Assembly (NCBI GenBank): GCA_014860175.1
Contig: JACZKF010000628.1
Span: forward strand, 1 to 17,149
DNA: 17,149 bases
Direction: 5' to 3'
Origin: Desulfuromonadales bacterium
GTDB taxonomy: Bacteria > Desulfobacterota > Desulfuromonadia > Desulfuromonadales > JACZKF01
Position numbers and translations under genes: made by a program. The notes below the pieces were generated by a model that saw only the letters and a list, made by a program, of their open reading frames with translations, had not been told where the DNA came from and did no database searches. Below are positions 1 to 7,336 of the stretch, one piece after another. Each line of letters starts with the position of its first letter. Position 1 is the first letter of the stretch.

Positions 1-1
1 G

Positions 2-181
2 GTCGTCTGCCTCGCCACCGCCCACCCGGCCAAATTCCCCGAAGCCGTCCGTCAGGCCACCGGCCGTGACCCGGACGTCCCCCCTTCTCTGGCCGGCATC
101 GAAAGCCGGGAGAAGCGCTGCGAGGTGATCGAGGCGGAGACGGAGAAGATCAAGGAGTTCGTTGCGCAGCACGCGCTGTAA
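2..181 (+). CDS. thrC: Threonine synthase, C-terminal end (partial)
   Basis: The gene enters from the left edge; 59 codons remain before TAA at 179-181. The visible protein begins VVCLATAHPAKFPEAV and ends in a charged helix (EAETEKIKEFVAQHAL). The segment LATAHPAKFPEAV is typical of the C-terminal part of threonine synthase, the PLP enzyme that converts O-phosphohomoserine to threonine in the cytoplasm. The catalytic core and PLP lysine lie outside the window. A strong hairpin (298-335) follows on the same strand and probably ends the transcript. The family call rests on remembered similarity of the C-terminal motif, so another fold-type II PLP enzyme is not fully excluded. Confidence 0.75.
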   Translation, partial: VVCLATAHPAKFPEAVRQATGRDPDVPPSLAGIESREKRCEVIEAETEKIKEFVAQHAL

Positions 182-297
182 TCCAGAGCCTTTTGTCCCC
201 CTGTATGCTCCTCGGAGCTCCACCCCAAAAGACATCCTATTAGTTCCTGGGCAATGCAGGATCTGGTTCCCGGATGATTTGCAAGAACCCAGATATT

Positions 298-335
298 ACA
301 GAGGCCAGCCCGATTGTTCGGGGCTGGCCTTCTGT
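298..335 (+). terminator. Hairpin terminator after thrC
   Basis: A long stem: ACAGAGGCCAGCCC (298-311) pairs with GGGCTGGCC-T-TCTGT (321-335), with one bulged T and a 9-nt loop. A poorly T-rich tail follows (CTGAAATCTGG), so it is a strong hairpin but not a classic U-tract terminator. It lies 117 bp past the thrC stop. Confidence 0.5.
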
Positions 336-358
336 CTGAAATCTGGTGATTTGTAGGA

Positions 359-387
359 CTCCAGTTCCGACCTGTCTGGAACTGGAG
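359..387. other. Perfect 10-bp inverted repeat
   Basis: CTCCAGTTCC (359-368) and GGAACTGGAG (378-387) are perfect inverted copies separated by 9 nt. The element sits between the thrC hairpin and the OsmC pseudogene. It could be a second terminator hairpin or an operator for the downstream gene; nothing in the sequence decides between these. The rest of 182-488 shows no gene apart from a GAGGGAGG ribosome-binding site near 477-484. Confidence 0.35.
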
Positions 388-488
388 AGCTTTCCCGCAC
401 CTGTTGAAAAAAGGATGGACATAACAAAACTTGTCAGTTATTTTTTAGATTACCCATCGAATCACTTGGGTACAAAGAGGGAGGATTT

Positions 489-874
489 ATGAGCAAGAAA
501 ATTAAAAATGCTATTGGAAACTTGATCGAAACTGTCAGCAAAAAGCCTCAGCTCGCCATCTCCGTATTTCGCGCGTCCTCCTTTTCCGACCAGAACACCT
601 TCGCGATTCGCTCAATATCCGCGGTTTTTCGACCACTATGGACGAATCTCTGGAACTCGGCGGCACCGATACCGGCCCGACCGGTGGAATGCTGATCGAG
701 GCTTTTGGCGCTTGCCAGGAGATCATCTATCGGGCATATGCGGCGGTCATGGGACTGCAGATCGAGCGCGTTGAAGTGCATGCAAAGGGGTACCTTGACC
801 TGCGGGGGCTGCTGAACCTCGCCGACGTCCCTTCAGGATTTTCCCAGATTTCCTTTAAGACACGGATCGATTGA
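489..874 (+). pseudogene. OsmC-family peroxiredoxin-like gene, frameshifted
   Basis: OsmC/Ohr-family proteins are small cytoplasmic thiol peroxidases that reduce organic hydroperoxides. A good ribosome-binding site precedes ATG 489, and the first frame gives MSKKIKNAIGNLIETVSKKP then VFRASSFSDQNTFAIRSI. About residue 42 (near 614-622) the homology moves by -1 into the frame that gives RGFSTTMDESLELGGTDTG and PTGGMLIEAFGACQE, with the family's GACQE active-site cysteine segment, then IERVEVHAKGYLDLRGLLNL. The second frame stops at TGA 872-874 after KTRID, well short of the usual C-terminal helix and second Cys region. The gene thus has a frameshift and probably a C-terminal truncation. Assignment to OsmC is from the conserved GGTDTGP...GACQE pattern. 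Confidence 0.65.
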
Positions 875-1744
875 TCGTTGCTTCGGTGGGAACGCTGCGC
901 TGGCCGGCGGGGAATGGTGGCCATGAAATGGCGATGATGATGCTCTATGCAGGACGTTGAAAAACCCTCCTTCTATCTACAAGGCATTGAAATGACCGAG
1001 TCTTTTCAAGGAGAAGAAAATGGAATCGATGCTCTCGAAAGGCTCCGATTTCTTGAAGTCATGGAGGAGATCAACCAGGTCATCCATCGGGCGAACGATC
1101 CCGAGCAGATGCTCTGGAACGTTCTGGCCAAGGCATTTTCCGTCCTCGCCTGTGACCGCATCTGGCTTTTTCATCCATGCGACCCATACGCCGAAACCTA
1201 CCGCATCCCTGTGGAGATCACCCGAGACGAATATCCCGGTGCCGGGACGCAACAGATAGTTCCCATGAAGCCGAGGGGAGATGAATACTGTGCCAAGGCC
1301 CTGGCGACTGACGGTCCGGTTTTGTTTGGCGCCGATACCGACCCCCCCATTTTCAGAGAACTCGCAGAAAGGTTTGGTGTCCGCTCCCAGATATCAATGG
1401 CCATCTATCCCAAGGTCGGCAAACCGTGGATGCTCGGGATGCATCAATGTTCGCACGAGCGCCTCTGGACTGAAGCAGAACAACGGCTTTTTGAAGCGAT
1501 CGGCCGAAGAATCGGCGAAGGGCTGAGCACATTACTGTTGCTGCGCGATCTCCGGATGTCCGAGGAGCGGTTCGATCTGGCCGTGAAGGGTACTCGGGAT
1601 GGGTTGTGGGACTGGCCCGACGTTAAACAGGACCTGATGTGGTGGTCTCCGCGGGTATATGAAATCATCGGCTACTCTCCGGATGAACTCCCCCCCTCCC
1701 TCACCGCTCTGAAATCGCTGGTCCACCCCGAAGAAATTGAGTTG

Positions 1745-1750
1745 GCTGAA
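1745..1750. repeat. IS21 target-site duplication, left copy
   Basis: GCTGAA lies directly against the left end (TGTC...) of the element and is repeated directly after its right end at 4336-4341. Six base pairs is within the range IS21-family elements generate. An intact duplication indicates simple insertion without later rearrangement across the ends. Confidence 0.85.
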
Positions 1751-1775
1751 TGTCAAGGGTCAGCGTTATTGAGCA
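1751..1775 (+). repeat. IS21 left terminal inverted repeat (with second copy at 1782-1800)
   Basis: The terminal 25 bp match the right end in 20 positions. The inner 19 bp (1757-1775, GGGTCAGCGTTATTGAGCA) recur at 1782-1800 as GGGTCACGGTTATTGAGCA, giving two direct copies 25 bp apart. The istB stop codon (TAA, 1791-1793) lies inside the second copy. Multiple end repeats are known transposase-binding sites in IS21. Confidence 0.85.
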
Positions 1776-1790
1776 CCCCCGGGGTCACGG

Positions 1791-2582
1791 TTATTGAGCA
1801 GTTTGACCTTCGGTGAGTTCGGTTGTCGTTGTGTTCAGGGCCGGGGTTTGTGGTCGGTTGCGTTTGCGATAGGACTCTCCTTTCATGACGAGGTGATGGG
1901 CGTTGTGGGCCAGTCGGTCGAGGGCTGAGTTGGCCATGACCGGATCGGGAAACAGTGGTAGCCAGTCGGCCGGGGGCCGGTTGGAGGTGACGATGATTGC
2001 GCCGCGCAGATGGCGCTCGGCGACGATCTCGTAAAAGTCTTCAGCCTGGGTCATGGTCATGGGCTTGAGGCCGAAGTCGTCGATGATCAGCAGGTCGGGA
2101 CTGAGGTGCCGGCGCAGCTCGACTTCCCATGAGTTGTCGGCGCGGGCGGCCTGCAGAGTGCGGAAGAGCTTGACCGCTTTGACGAACAGCACGGAGCGGC
2201 CTGTCCGGCAGGCATGGTGCCCAAGAGCCTGGGCAAGGTGGGTCTTGCCGGTTCCTGCCGGGCCGTAAAGAAGGACATGTTCGCGTTTTTCGATGAAGAG
2301 CCCGGTGGCCAGGTCCCGGATGGCGGCAGGGTTCACGGTGGGGAGACTGGCAAAGTCGAACTCCTCCAAGGTCTTTGGCTCCTCGAAGCTGGCACGCTGC
2401 AGACGAAGGCGCAGTCCCTGGGTCTTGCGGCGTTCGATCTCGTCCTGAAGCAAAAGCTGGAGAAACTCGATATAGCCGAGTTGCCCCTGGCGGGCCTGCG
2501 CGAGGCGCACATCGAGGGTATCGAGCATGCGACCGAGCTTGAGGGCCTTGAGTTGTCCGGTGAGGGCGGCAGAGGTGCTCAT
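1791..2582 (-). CDS. istB: IS21 helper ATPase IstB
   Basis: IstB is the AAA+ ATPase that assembles with IstA and target DNA to license IS21 transposition. The 263-residue length is normal. A helical N-terminal region (1-70) is followed by the ATPase core: Walker A GPAGTGKT at 107-114, Walker B LLIIDDFG at about 164-171, and a sensor-type VTSNRPP at about 198-204. ALDRLAHNAHHLVMKGESYR near the C-terminus is the usual IstB end. Its ATG overlaps the istA stop by 4 bp (ATGA), implying translational coupling. The C-terminal tail (TPALNTTTTELTEGQTAQ) runs into the terminal repeats. No defect is seen. Confidence 0.95.
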   Translation of the reverse strand: MSTSAALTGQLKALKLGRMLDTLDVRLAQARQGQLGYIEFLQLLLQDEIERRKTQGLRLRLQRASFEEPKTLEEFDFASLPTVNPAAIRDLATGLFIEKREHVLLYGPAGTGKTHLAQALGHHACRTGRSVLFVKAVKLFRTLQAARADNSWEVELRRHLSPDLLIIDDFGLKPMTMTQAEDFYEIVAERHLRGAIIVTSNRPPADWLPLFPDPVMANSALDRLAHNAHHLVMKGESYRKRNRPQTPALNTTTTELTEGQTAQ

Positions 2583-4141
2583 GCGGCCACCTCCTCGGTC
2601 GCCCCGAAGCTCTCGGGCGGGTGCAAAAAGGTGAGCGCTTGCTCGGTCAGTGGAGCGCAGGCGGGCTCGGCTACCGGTTTCCAGAAGGTCGGAAGCCCCT
2701 CCTCCAGCACTCGCGTCAGGCGGCGGATCTCCGTGGTCTCGTAGGAGAGCAGATAGGCGCAGGCCTCATCGAGCCGCTCGGCCCCATACTTCTCTCCCAG
2801 TCGCAGCAGGGCTTGAGCCTTGCGCAGATTGCGGATGGCATGATCGGCAAGGATCGCCTCGGCCATGCGCCCGGCGTTCGGCCCCATCTTGCCGGCCTGC
2901 TCCCGGCACCAGGCGGGATGGGCAAAGAGATGGGCTTTGGCGGACTCGGGATAGTCGCCGGGATCGGTCATCCAGGTGCCGCGCCCTGTGGCACGTGGAT
3001 GGGATTTGACCAACTCGTCATTGCAGTAGACTTCGACCAGGCGGCGTCCGGCGCGTAGCCACACGGTCTTGCCGACGAAGCGAGTCGGCAACGAGTAGTA
3101 GTTGCGCTCGAAGACGACGTGGTGATCAGGATGCACCTTGCACTCGGCCCAGGTGGGCGGGTCGAAGGCCGTCGCAGGCAGCGGTAGCAAGGCCGCCTGC
3201 TCCAGACGCTCGAAGCGCACCAGCGGCGCCTCTTGCGTCGTGCCATGGATCTGCCGGCCAACCTGCTCCCGGCACCAGTAGAGAGCCTTCTCGTTGAGGT
3301 CGGCCAGATCCGCATAGGAACGGCCAGCCACCAGTTGCTGGCGCACCACCGGCATTTGGCGCTCCACCTTCCCCTTGTGCTCGGGGGTAGCCACTTTAGC
3401 TGGATCGACGGCAAAGCTGTAATGCCGCTCCAGCTCCGCATAGGCGCGATTGATGGTGGGATCGTAAAGATCGGGGCGTACGACCCCTGCCTTCAGGTTG
3501 TCGAGCAGAATCGTTTGCGGCACGCCGTCGAAGAACTCGAAGGCGCGCACGTGGCAGTCGATCCAGGTGGCAAGATCCTGACGTTCGACGAACCGCACGA
3601 AGCGATGACGGCTGAAGGAGAGGGTCAACACGAACACCCACAGGGAACGAAGGGTATCGCCTAACTTCACCCGCGCCTTGCCGAAGTCCACCTGCCCCTG
3701 GCGTCCCGGAGGGCACTCCAGGCGCACGGTGACCCGAGGGGCTGCAGGTTCTATGCGGCTGCGGACGAACCGTTTGACGCTGGGGTAGCTCGGCTCGATG
3801 CCGCTCTCGGTAAGCAGTCGCCAGATCTGCTTCACGGTCATGTCCGGCTCCTCCAACCACTGGCGGATCTGGTCACGGTAGGGCTCAAGAAGCTGCTGTG
3901 CCGGTGCCGTCTCGATAAAAGAAGCCGGGGTCAACTGCTGGCGCAAAAGGGCCAGAACGCGGGCGCGCTCGGCTTCGTCGCCGCCGCGGGTAAGCCCCGC
4001 CTTGAGGGCCAGCCGCAGGTACTTGCGAACGGTCTGGCGGGATTGCCCCAGGGCGCGTCCCATCTGCGAAATGTTGTGCCCCTGCTGAAAGCGGAAGCAC
4101 AGTTCATCAAGTTCGATCATAGGAATGGGTCTCCGAGCCAT
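2579..4141 (-). CDS. istA: IS21 transposase IstA
   Basis: IstA is the DDE transposase that cleaves and joins IS21 ends. At 520 residues it is full length. The N-terminus has a helix-turn-helix (about 14-42: FRFQQGHNISQMGRALGQSR), and a helical linker precedes the RNase H-like core. Putative catalytic acids are D152 (GRQGQVDFGKA), D214 (TILLDNLKAGV) and E260 (HKGKVERQMPV). The C-terminal beta-barrel region holds VVFERNYYSLPTRF. A strong AGGAGG lies just upstream of ATG 4139-4141, and istB follows with a 4-bp overlap. The 194 bp upstream to the element end carry repeated terminal motifs where IstA is expected to bind and probably control its own promoter. Confidence 0.95.
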   Translation of the reverse strand: MARRPIPMIELDELCFRFQQGHNISQMGRALGQSRQTVRKYLRLALKAGLTRGGDEAERARVLALLRQQLTPASFIETAPAQQLLEPYRDQIRQWLEEPDMTVKQIWRLLTESGIEPSYPSVKRFVRSRIEPAAPRVTVRLECPPGRQGQVDFGKARVKLGDTLRSLWVFVLTLSFSRHRFVRFVERQDLATWIDCHVRAFEFFDGVPQTILLDNLKAGVVRPDLYDPTINRAYAELERHYSFAVDPAKVATPEHKGKVERQMPVVRQQLVAGRSYADLADLNEKALYWCREQVGRQIHGTTQEAPLVRFERLEQAALLPLPATAFDPPTWAECKVHPDHHVVFERNYYSLPTRFVGKTVWLRAGRRLVEVYCNDELVKSHPRATGRGTWMTDPGDYPESAKAHLFAHPAWCREQAGKMGPNAGRMAEAILADHAIRNLRKAQALLRLGEKYGAERLDEACAYLLSYETTEIRRLTRVLEEGLPTFWKPVAEPACAPLTEQALTFLHPPESFGATEEVAA

Positions 4142-4219
4142 GCAACCTCCTGGGGGACATCTGATCCCGACAGGATAGTGGCATTGGCAGTTGGGAGCCC
4201 ACCGAAGATGCTGGCGGGG

Positions 4220-4329
4220 TGCTCAATTCCGTTGACCCCGCCTGCGGTCAAACTGCTCAATTCCGTTGACCCGGGGTGCTCAATTCGGCTGACCCTGACC
4301 CGGGTCAAAGTGCTCAATTAGCATGACCC
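4220..4329 (+). repeat. Four copies of the IS21 end motif at the right end
   Basis: The 19-bp motif TGCTCAATTCCGTTGACCC or a close variant occurs at 4220-4238, 4254-4272, 4277-4295 and 4311-4329, spaced 34, 23 and 34 bp. All are in the same orientation and are inverted relative to the two left-end copies. The last copy is part of the right terminal inverted repeat (4311-4335). These are transposase-binding repeats, not a CRISPR array. Confidence 0.8.
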
Positions 4330-4335
4330 TCGACA

Positions 4336-4341
4336 GCTGAA
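4336..4341. repeat. IS21 target-site duplication, right copy
   Basis: GCTGAA immediately follows the right end (...CTCGACA) and matches 1745-1750. It restores the kinase reading frame when one copy and the element are removed. Confidence 0.85.
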
Positions 4342-5295
4342 AGCGCCTTTGCGACTGGCTGCGAGCGGCGGGACGAACCCTCTGACCTGGAATTTCGGTT
4401 GCAGTGCAGGTCGGGCGAGGTTCGCTGGATATGGGTACGCGGGTTGCCGCTCACGAATGAGAATGGGGAAGTATACAGGATGTCCGGTTCCTTTCGGGAT
4501 GCCACCGAGCGCAAACGCGTGGAGGAGGAATTGCGGAAGTATCGTGACCACCTGGAGGACCTTGTCGAAGAACGTACGGCAACATTGACGCGACTGCATT
4601 CCGAGCTTGCATCGGCTTACCAGGATCTGGAGGCGTTTTCCTATACAGTTTCCCATGACTTGCGGTCTCCCCTGGCACCGATTATCGGCTTTGCCAAACT
4701 CCTCAAGAATCGTCGTGGATCGCAGTTGGATGACAAGGCGGTTGACATGCTGGAGGAAATAATCCTTCAGTCGGAAAAGATGCTGAGTCTTATTGGCGAT
4801 CTTTTAGAATTGGCTCGGGTAAATAACACCGAAGGGCCACTCCAGCTTGAGTCGCCAGAACGAGCTGTTTGCGAAATCCTCAAGGAGTTAAGAACGGATT
4901 TCCCCCATGCGGAGGAATGGGTGAAAATACGAGCCCCCCTCCCTTCTGTCCATATGCATCGAACCCATCTTTCACAACTACTCTCAAATCTCATCGGCAA
5001 TGCCCTGCGATATGCCGGGAAAAACGGTGTTCCTATTGAGGTCTTCGCAAAGAGGAGAGGAGAGCGGGTCCGGATAGGTGTTTGCGACCACGGCCAGGGC
5101 ATGACTGCCCATGAGAAAAAAAGGGCCTTTGAAGCCTTCTTCCGAGGTTCTGCCGGGAGAAAAGTGCCCGGTACGGGGATTGGGCTGACTATTGTCGCCA
5201 AGATTGCCAAATTTTACGAAGGACGAGCCTGGGTCGAGAGCACGCCGGGTGGAGGTTGCACTATCTCGATTGAGGTCGTGGACCGGCAAGCGTGA
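4336..5295 (+). pseudogene. Sensor histidine kinase, C-terminal half (PAS end, HisKA, HATPase)
   Basis: This 3' portion of the kinase is in frame with codon 268 of the 5' portion. It contains the end of the PAS domain (DLEFRLQCRSGEVRWIWVRG, MSGSFRDATERK), a coiled-coil linker (RVEEELRKYRDHLEDLVEER), HisKA with the H-box FSYTVSHDLRSPLAPIIGF (phospho-accepting H373 of the restored 585-aa protein), and a complete HATPase: N-box SNLIGNALRYAG (N484/N488), G1 DHGQG and G2 GTGIGL. TTG 4399 or ATG 4480 (weak GGGGAAG upstream) could still start a separate kinase-core polypeptide lacking the sensor. The natural partner could be the sigma-54 regulator at 7337, but its own gene order with the porin between leaves this open. 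Confidence 0.8.
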
Positions 5296-5332
5296 AGCTA
5301 GGCGCTCACGAGAAGAGGTTAGTTTTATCGAC

Positions 5333-5378
5333 AGTCGTCCCAGGCTGACGCGAACGGCGCCGAGTCCTGCGCCCGCGA
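5333..5378 (-). pseudogene. Fragment of a cysteine desulfurase 3' end
   Basis: These 46 bp match 11226-11272 of the intact cysteine desulfurase gene with two substitutions and one missing base. Read on the minus strand they give GLGAVRVSLGRLS, against GLGAVRFSLGRLT in the intact protein. Homology stops abruptly on both sides and the missing base breaks the frame, so only a scar is left. It could be a relic of a former second nifS-like gene or a recombination product of the local copy. Confidence 0.5.
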
Positions 5379-5419
5379 ACGCTGTAGCGGTTGCGATCGA
5401 AACAGACCAGCGCGGTTTG
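5378..5419 (-). pseudogene. Scrap of a second IS21-type transposase gene
   Basis: On the minus strand this reads QTALVCFDRNRYSV, which resembles the conserved C-terminal segment of IstA-type transposases (compare VVFERNYYSLPTRF in the intact IstA here). It abuts the cysteine desulfurase scrap without a gap. It is only 14 residues, recognised by motif, so confidence is low. Nothing else gene-like is seen in 5420-5570. Confidence 0.35.
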
Positions 5420-5570
5420 CGAGGACGCGGGCGGCGCTAACGAATGGTGTAGAGAACGAAACGCATGAAAACCTTCCTTTCTGAGTAAATACCCCCGCCG
5501 AAGAACTCAAGCGATCACCCCACGCCGAAGATGCCCACCAAAAGCCCCCTTTCTTCTCAAGAAAAATTGA

Positions 5571-5600
5571 GAAAATTCTCCATTCCACTAAACAAAATTC
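5571..5600. promoter_or_regulatory. Putative paired enhancer site upstream of the porin
   Basis: GAAAATTC (5571-5578) and CAAAATTC (5593-5600) are spaced exactly 22 bp. On the opposite strand they read GGAGAATTTTC and GAAGAATTTTG, one or two bases from the AGAATATTC core seen at 10694/10716 and 14741/14763. The first site also lies in a TTCTCAA-N6-TTGAGAA hairpin (5554-5573). This is the weakest of the repeat pairs apart from 7191; the region is AT-rich, so chance is possible. Confidence 0.35.
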
Positions 5601-5691
5601 TTCATTATAGCTCTTTCCCCCTCCCCTGGAGGAACCGGGGATGGTCTATTTTTTTCTTTCGTCCCGCCAACTTAGATAAAAATAAAAAAAA

Positions 5692-5707
5692 TGGAACGAT
5701 GTTTGAA
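5692..5707 (+). promoter_or_regulatory. Degenerate sigma-54 promoter candidate for the porin
   Basis: TGGAAC-GATGT-TTGAA fits the TGGCAC-N5-TTGCA layout with GG at -24 and correct spacing, but -12 is GA rather than GC. It is 91 bp downstream of the paired site and would give a leader of about 165 nt. The leader contains the palindrome GCAATCGATTGC (5710-5721) and a T-run (5761-5767). Confidence 0.3.
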
Positions 5708-5882
5708 ATGCAATCGATTGCTCACTTTACTCCTGTCCTGAGCACGACGTTAAAAGGCTCTTTTTTTCGGCGTTAATCCTCGCCTTAGGTGCAATGAGAA
5801 AGGAGGTGCATCCCCTAGCGGTTGTATGAGTGGATATCCCCGATGTTGGTCAACCAAATCAAATGCATGCAGGAGGACGTGA

Positions 5883-7103
5883 ATGATGAGAACTGGGTTG
5901 GGTATCGCAGCCGCTATGGCCTTCTTCGCTTTTGCGGCAGCAAACGCAAGCGCCGAGACGGTGGAGAGCCGCTACAAGCTCTCCATCGGTGGCTATGTCA
6001 AGCTCGACTATATCAATCAATCAGCCAAACTAGGGCCCCTGAGCGGTCCGGTCCCGGCGGACGGCACCCTGGCCGCCGAGCAGAATGAGTCGCTGTTCAC
6101 CGCCCGCCAGAGTCGCCTTAACTTCTCTCTGAAGGGGCCGGAGTTCAATGGCGCCAAGACGGGGGCGTTCCTCGAAGGGGACTTTTACGGTCCGGGCGGC
6201 TCCAATGAATCACCGAATTTCCGGATGCGCCACGCCTACGGCTTCGTCAACTGGGAGAACACCCAACTGCTCTTTGGCCAATTCTGGGACATTTTCGGCC
6301 CCTTCGTCGCTTCGACCTACGATTTCCGCTCGGGGGCTTTCACCGGCGGCCCCAACAATCCACGCGTCCCCCAGGCCCGACTCACCCACACCTTCAAGTT
6401 CGGCGACACCAACTCCATCCGGGTGATTGCCGGGGTCCAGAATCCGGTACAGAACTTCAAAGACGCCAACTCCAGCGGCGACATGGTAAACGTGGCCGGC
6501 CAGGTGATGCTGGTCAGCAAGGCGCTCGGGGTTTCCCCAGGCTACTTTGGCCTGCCAATGAACCCGTTGACCCTTGGTTTTTTTGGCCTCTACGGCAAGG
6601 ATGAAGTCGCCGAGGGGGGGAATGCCGACGAGCACAAGATCGATGTCTACGGCTACGGCGCCTATGCCTTCGTCCCCTTGCTGAAATCGACTGACGGCAA
6701 AAGCAAGGCGATGACCCTGTCGTTCGAGGGGCAGGCCTATGTCGCCGCCGGCCTCAACACGCTCGGGGCGACCGCCGCTGCTACCGTTGGCACCGCCACC
6801 GACCGTGATGCCGCCAAAGGGTACGGCTTCGGTGGCCAGTTTATCTTCTACCCGACCCAGCCGCTCGGCATCGCCGCCGGCTACGGCCGGCGTCACATCA
6901 TGGACCGCGACGATTACACCGGCGCGGCCGAGAAGTACAACGAGCAATACTTCGCCAATGTCTCCTATGACTTCAATCCCGCCGTCCGTCTCGCTGCGGA
7001 ATATCAGCGGTTGCAGACCAAGTACCTGGCAGCCCCGGCCGCTGCCACCGACGACCGCGGTGAGGCCGATCGCTTCATGCTCTCCGCCATGTACTTCTTC
7101 TAA
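5883..7103 (+). CDS. Outer-membrane porin (DcaP/Gram-negative porin type)
   Basis: This 406-aa protein has a signal peptide (positively charged start, hydrophobic core, cleavage after A22-S23-A24). The mature part begins KLSIGGYVKLDYINQ, alternates short polar/aromatic strands (LNFSLKGPEF, GAFLEGDFYG, AYGFVNWENTQLLFGQFWDI) and ends FMLSAMYFF with the C-terminal phenylalanine used by the BAM machinery. This is a beta-barrel channel of the general/DcaP-like porin class in the outer membrane; its substrate cannot be told. A strong GGAGG sits 8 nt before ATG 5883; ATG 5886 is an equal choice. It is monocistronic, with a clear terminator at 7159. A possible sigma-54 control region lies upstream. 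Confidence 0.85.
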   Translation: MMRTGLGIAAAMAFFAFAAANASAETVESRYKLSIGGYVKLDYINQSAKLGPLSGPVPADGTLAAEQNESLFTARQSRLNFSLKGPEFNGAKTGAFLEGDFYGPGGSNESPNFRMRHAYGFVNWENTQLLFGQFWDIFGPFVASTYDFRSGAFTGGPNNPRVPQARLTHTFKFGDTNSIRVIAGVQNPVQNFKDANSSGDMVNVAGQVMLVSKALGVSPGYFGLPMNPLTLGFFGLYGKDEVAEGGNADEHKIDVYGYGAYAFVPLLKSTDGKSKAMTLSFEGQAYVAAGLNTLGATAAATVGTATDRDAAKGYGFGGQFIFYPTQPLGIAAGYGRRHIMDRDDYTGAAEKYNEQYFANVSYDFNPAVRLAAEYQRLQTKYLAAPAAATDDRGEADRFMLSAMYFF

Positions 7104-7158
7104 GCCGATCCGCCAGATCGGTTCTTCTCTCGACGTTCACCGACAGTCTCTTGAACTT

Positions 7159-7183
7159 GCCCCGGTAACCCCGGGGCTTTTTT
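7159..7183 (+). terminator. Rho-independent terminator of the porin
   Basis: GCCCCGG-TAACC-CCGGGGC (7159-7177) is a perfect 7-bp GC stem followed by TTTTTT. A smaller hairpin CCGATC-CGCCA-GATCGG (7105-7121) lies directly after the stop codon and may help. It separates the porin from the regulator gene. Confidence 0.85.
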
Positions 7184-7190
7184 CCCTCCG

Positions 7191-7226
7191 ACTGAAGAAT
7201 ATCCCCCAGCCGCTGTTCTATTTTCC
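7191..7226. promoter_or_regulatory. Putative regulator-binding site upstream of the response regulator
   Basis: ACTGAAGAATATCCCCC (7191-7207) shares ACTGAAGAATAT and the following C-run with ACTGAAGAATATTCACC at 10688. A poorer copy, TATTTTCC (7219-7226), falls 22 bp downstream centre to centre, as in the other pairs. It suggests autoregulation of the response-regulator gene. An overlapping CCGCTG/CAGCGG hairpin (7210-7233) is also present. Confidence 0.4.
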
Positions 7227-7280
7227 CCAGCGGCGATTCCAGATTGCAGGATTTTTGTAGTCATTTCCAGCTTATTTTCC

Positions 7281-7296
7281 TGGTATGGAATCTGTA
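7281..7296 (+). promoter_or_regulatory. Weak sigma-54-like promoter for the response regulator
   Basis: TGGTAT-GGAAT-CTGTA keeps GG at -24 with the right spacing but has GT at -12. It lies 41 bp before ATG 7337 and about 55 bp after the paired site. A sigma-70 promoter elsewhere in 7184-7336 is equally possible. Confidence 0.25.
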
Positions 7297-7336
7297 AGGG
7301 AATTTCCGTGAACATCTCACCCCCGCAGGAGTACCG

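Larger units (their letters stand above)
947..1816 (+). pseudogene. GAF-PAS sensor histidine kinase, N-terminal half (split by IS21)
   Basis: This is the 5' portion of a cytoplasmic two-component sensor kinase whose 3' portion resumes at 4336. Residues about 30-195 form a GAF-type sensory domain (ALERLRFLEVMEEINQVIHR through EAIGRRIGEGLSTLLLLRDL). A PAS domain starts about residue 205 (RFDLAVKGTRDGLWDW, WWSPRVYEIIGYSPDELPPS, LVHPEEIELAE). Native coding ends at 1750; the last 22 codons to TGA 1814-1816 are read from IS21 terminal sequence. No transmembrane segment is visible, so the protein was soluble. The start is uncertain: ATG 947 lacks a good ribosome-binding site, and ATG 992 is an alternative. 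Joining base 1750 to 4342 restores one open frame of 585 codons. Confidence 0.75.
1751..4335 (-). mobile_element. Complete IS21-family insertion sequence
   Basis: The 2585-bp element is bounded by 25-bp imperfect terminal inverted repeats: TGTCAAGGGTCAGCG... at the left and, read inward, TGTCGAGGGTCATGC... at the right, both ending ATTGAGCA. It carries istA (DDE transposase) and istB (AAA+ ATPase helper) on the minus strand with a 4-bp ATGA overlap, the standard IS21 architecture. Extra internal copies of the terminal motif lie at both ends. Both genes are full length with intact catalytic motifs, and the target duplication is perfect, so the element is probably young and active. It interrupts the sensor-kinase gene within its PAS domain. 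Confidence 0.95.

Noticed and set aside
872..874. TGA ending the OsmC pseudogene as a possible selenocysteine codon
   Set aside because: It does not fall at a conserved Cys position, and the frame after it shows no OsmC homology.
1020..1259. Open frame beginning at ATG 1020 with a good AAGGAG upstream
   Set aside because: It is out of frame with the clearly homologous GAF domain of the kinase, and its product has no recognisable features.
2621..3664. Long open frames on the plus strand across istA
   Set aside because: They are antisense to a fully conserved transposase with intact DDE residues, and show no ribosome-binding site or family similarity.
4220..4335. Four evenly oriented 19-bp repeats that resemble a small CRISPR array
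   Set aside because: They are copies of the IS21 terminal motif, with spacings of 34, 23 and 34 bp, inverted copies at the other IS end and no cas genes.
5439..5465. Minus-strand mini-ORF MRFVLYTIR with AAAGGAAGG upstream
   Set aside because: Nine codons only, in a stretch of decayed fragments, and nothing follows it that it could lead.
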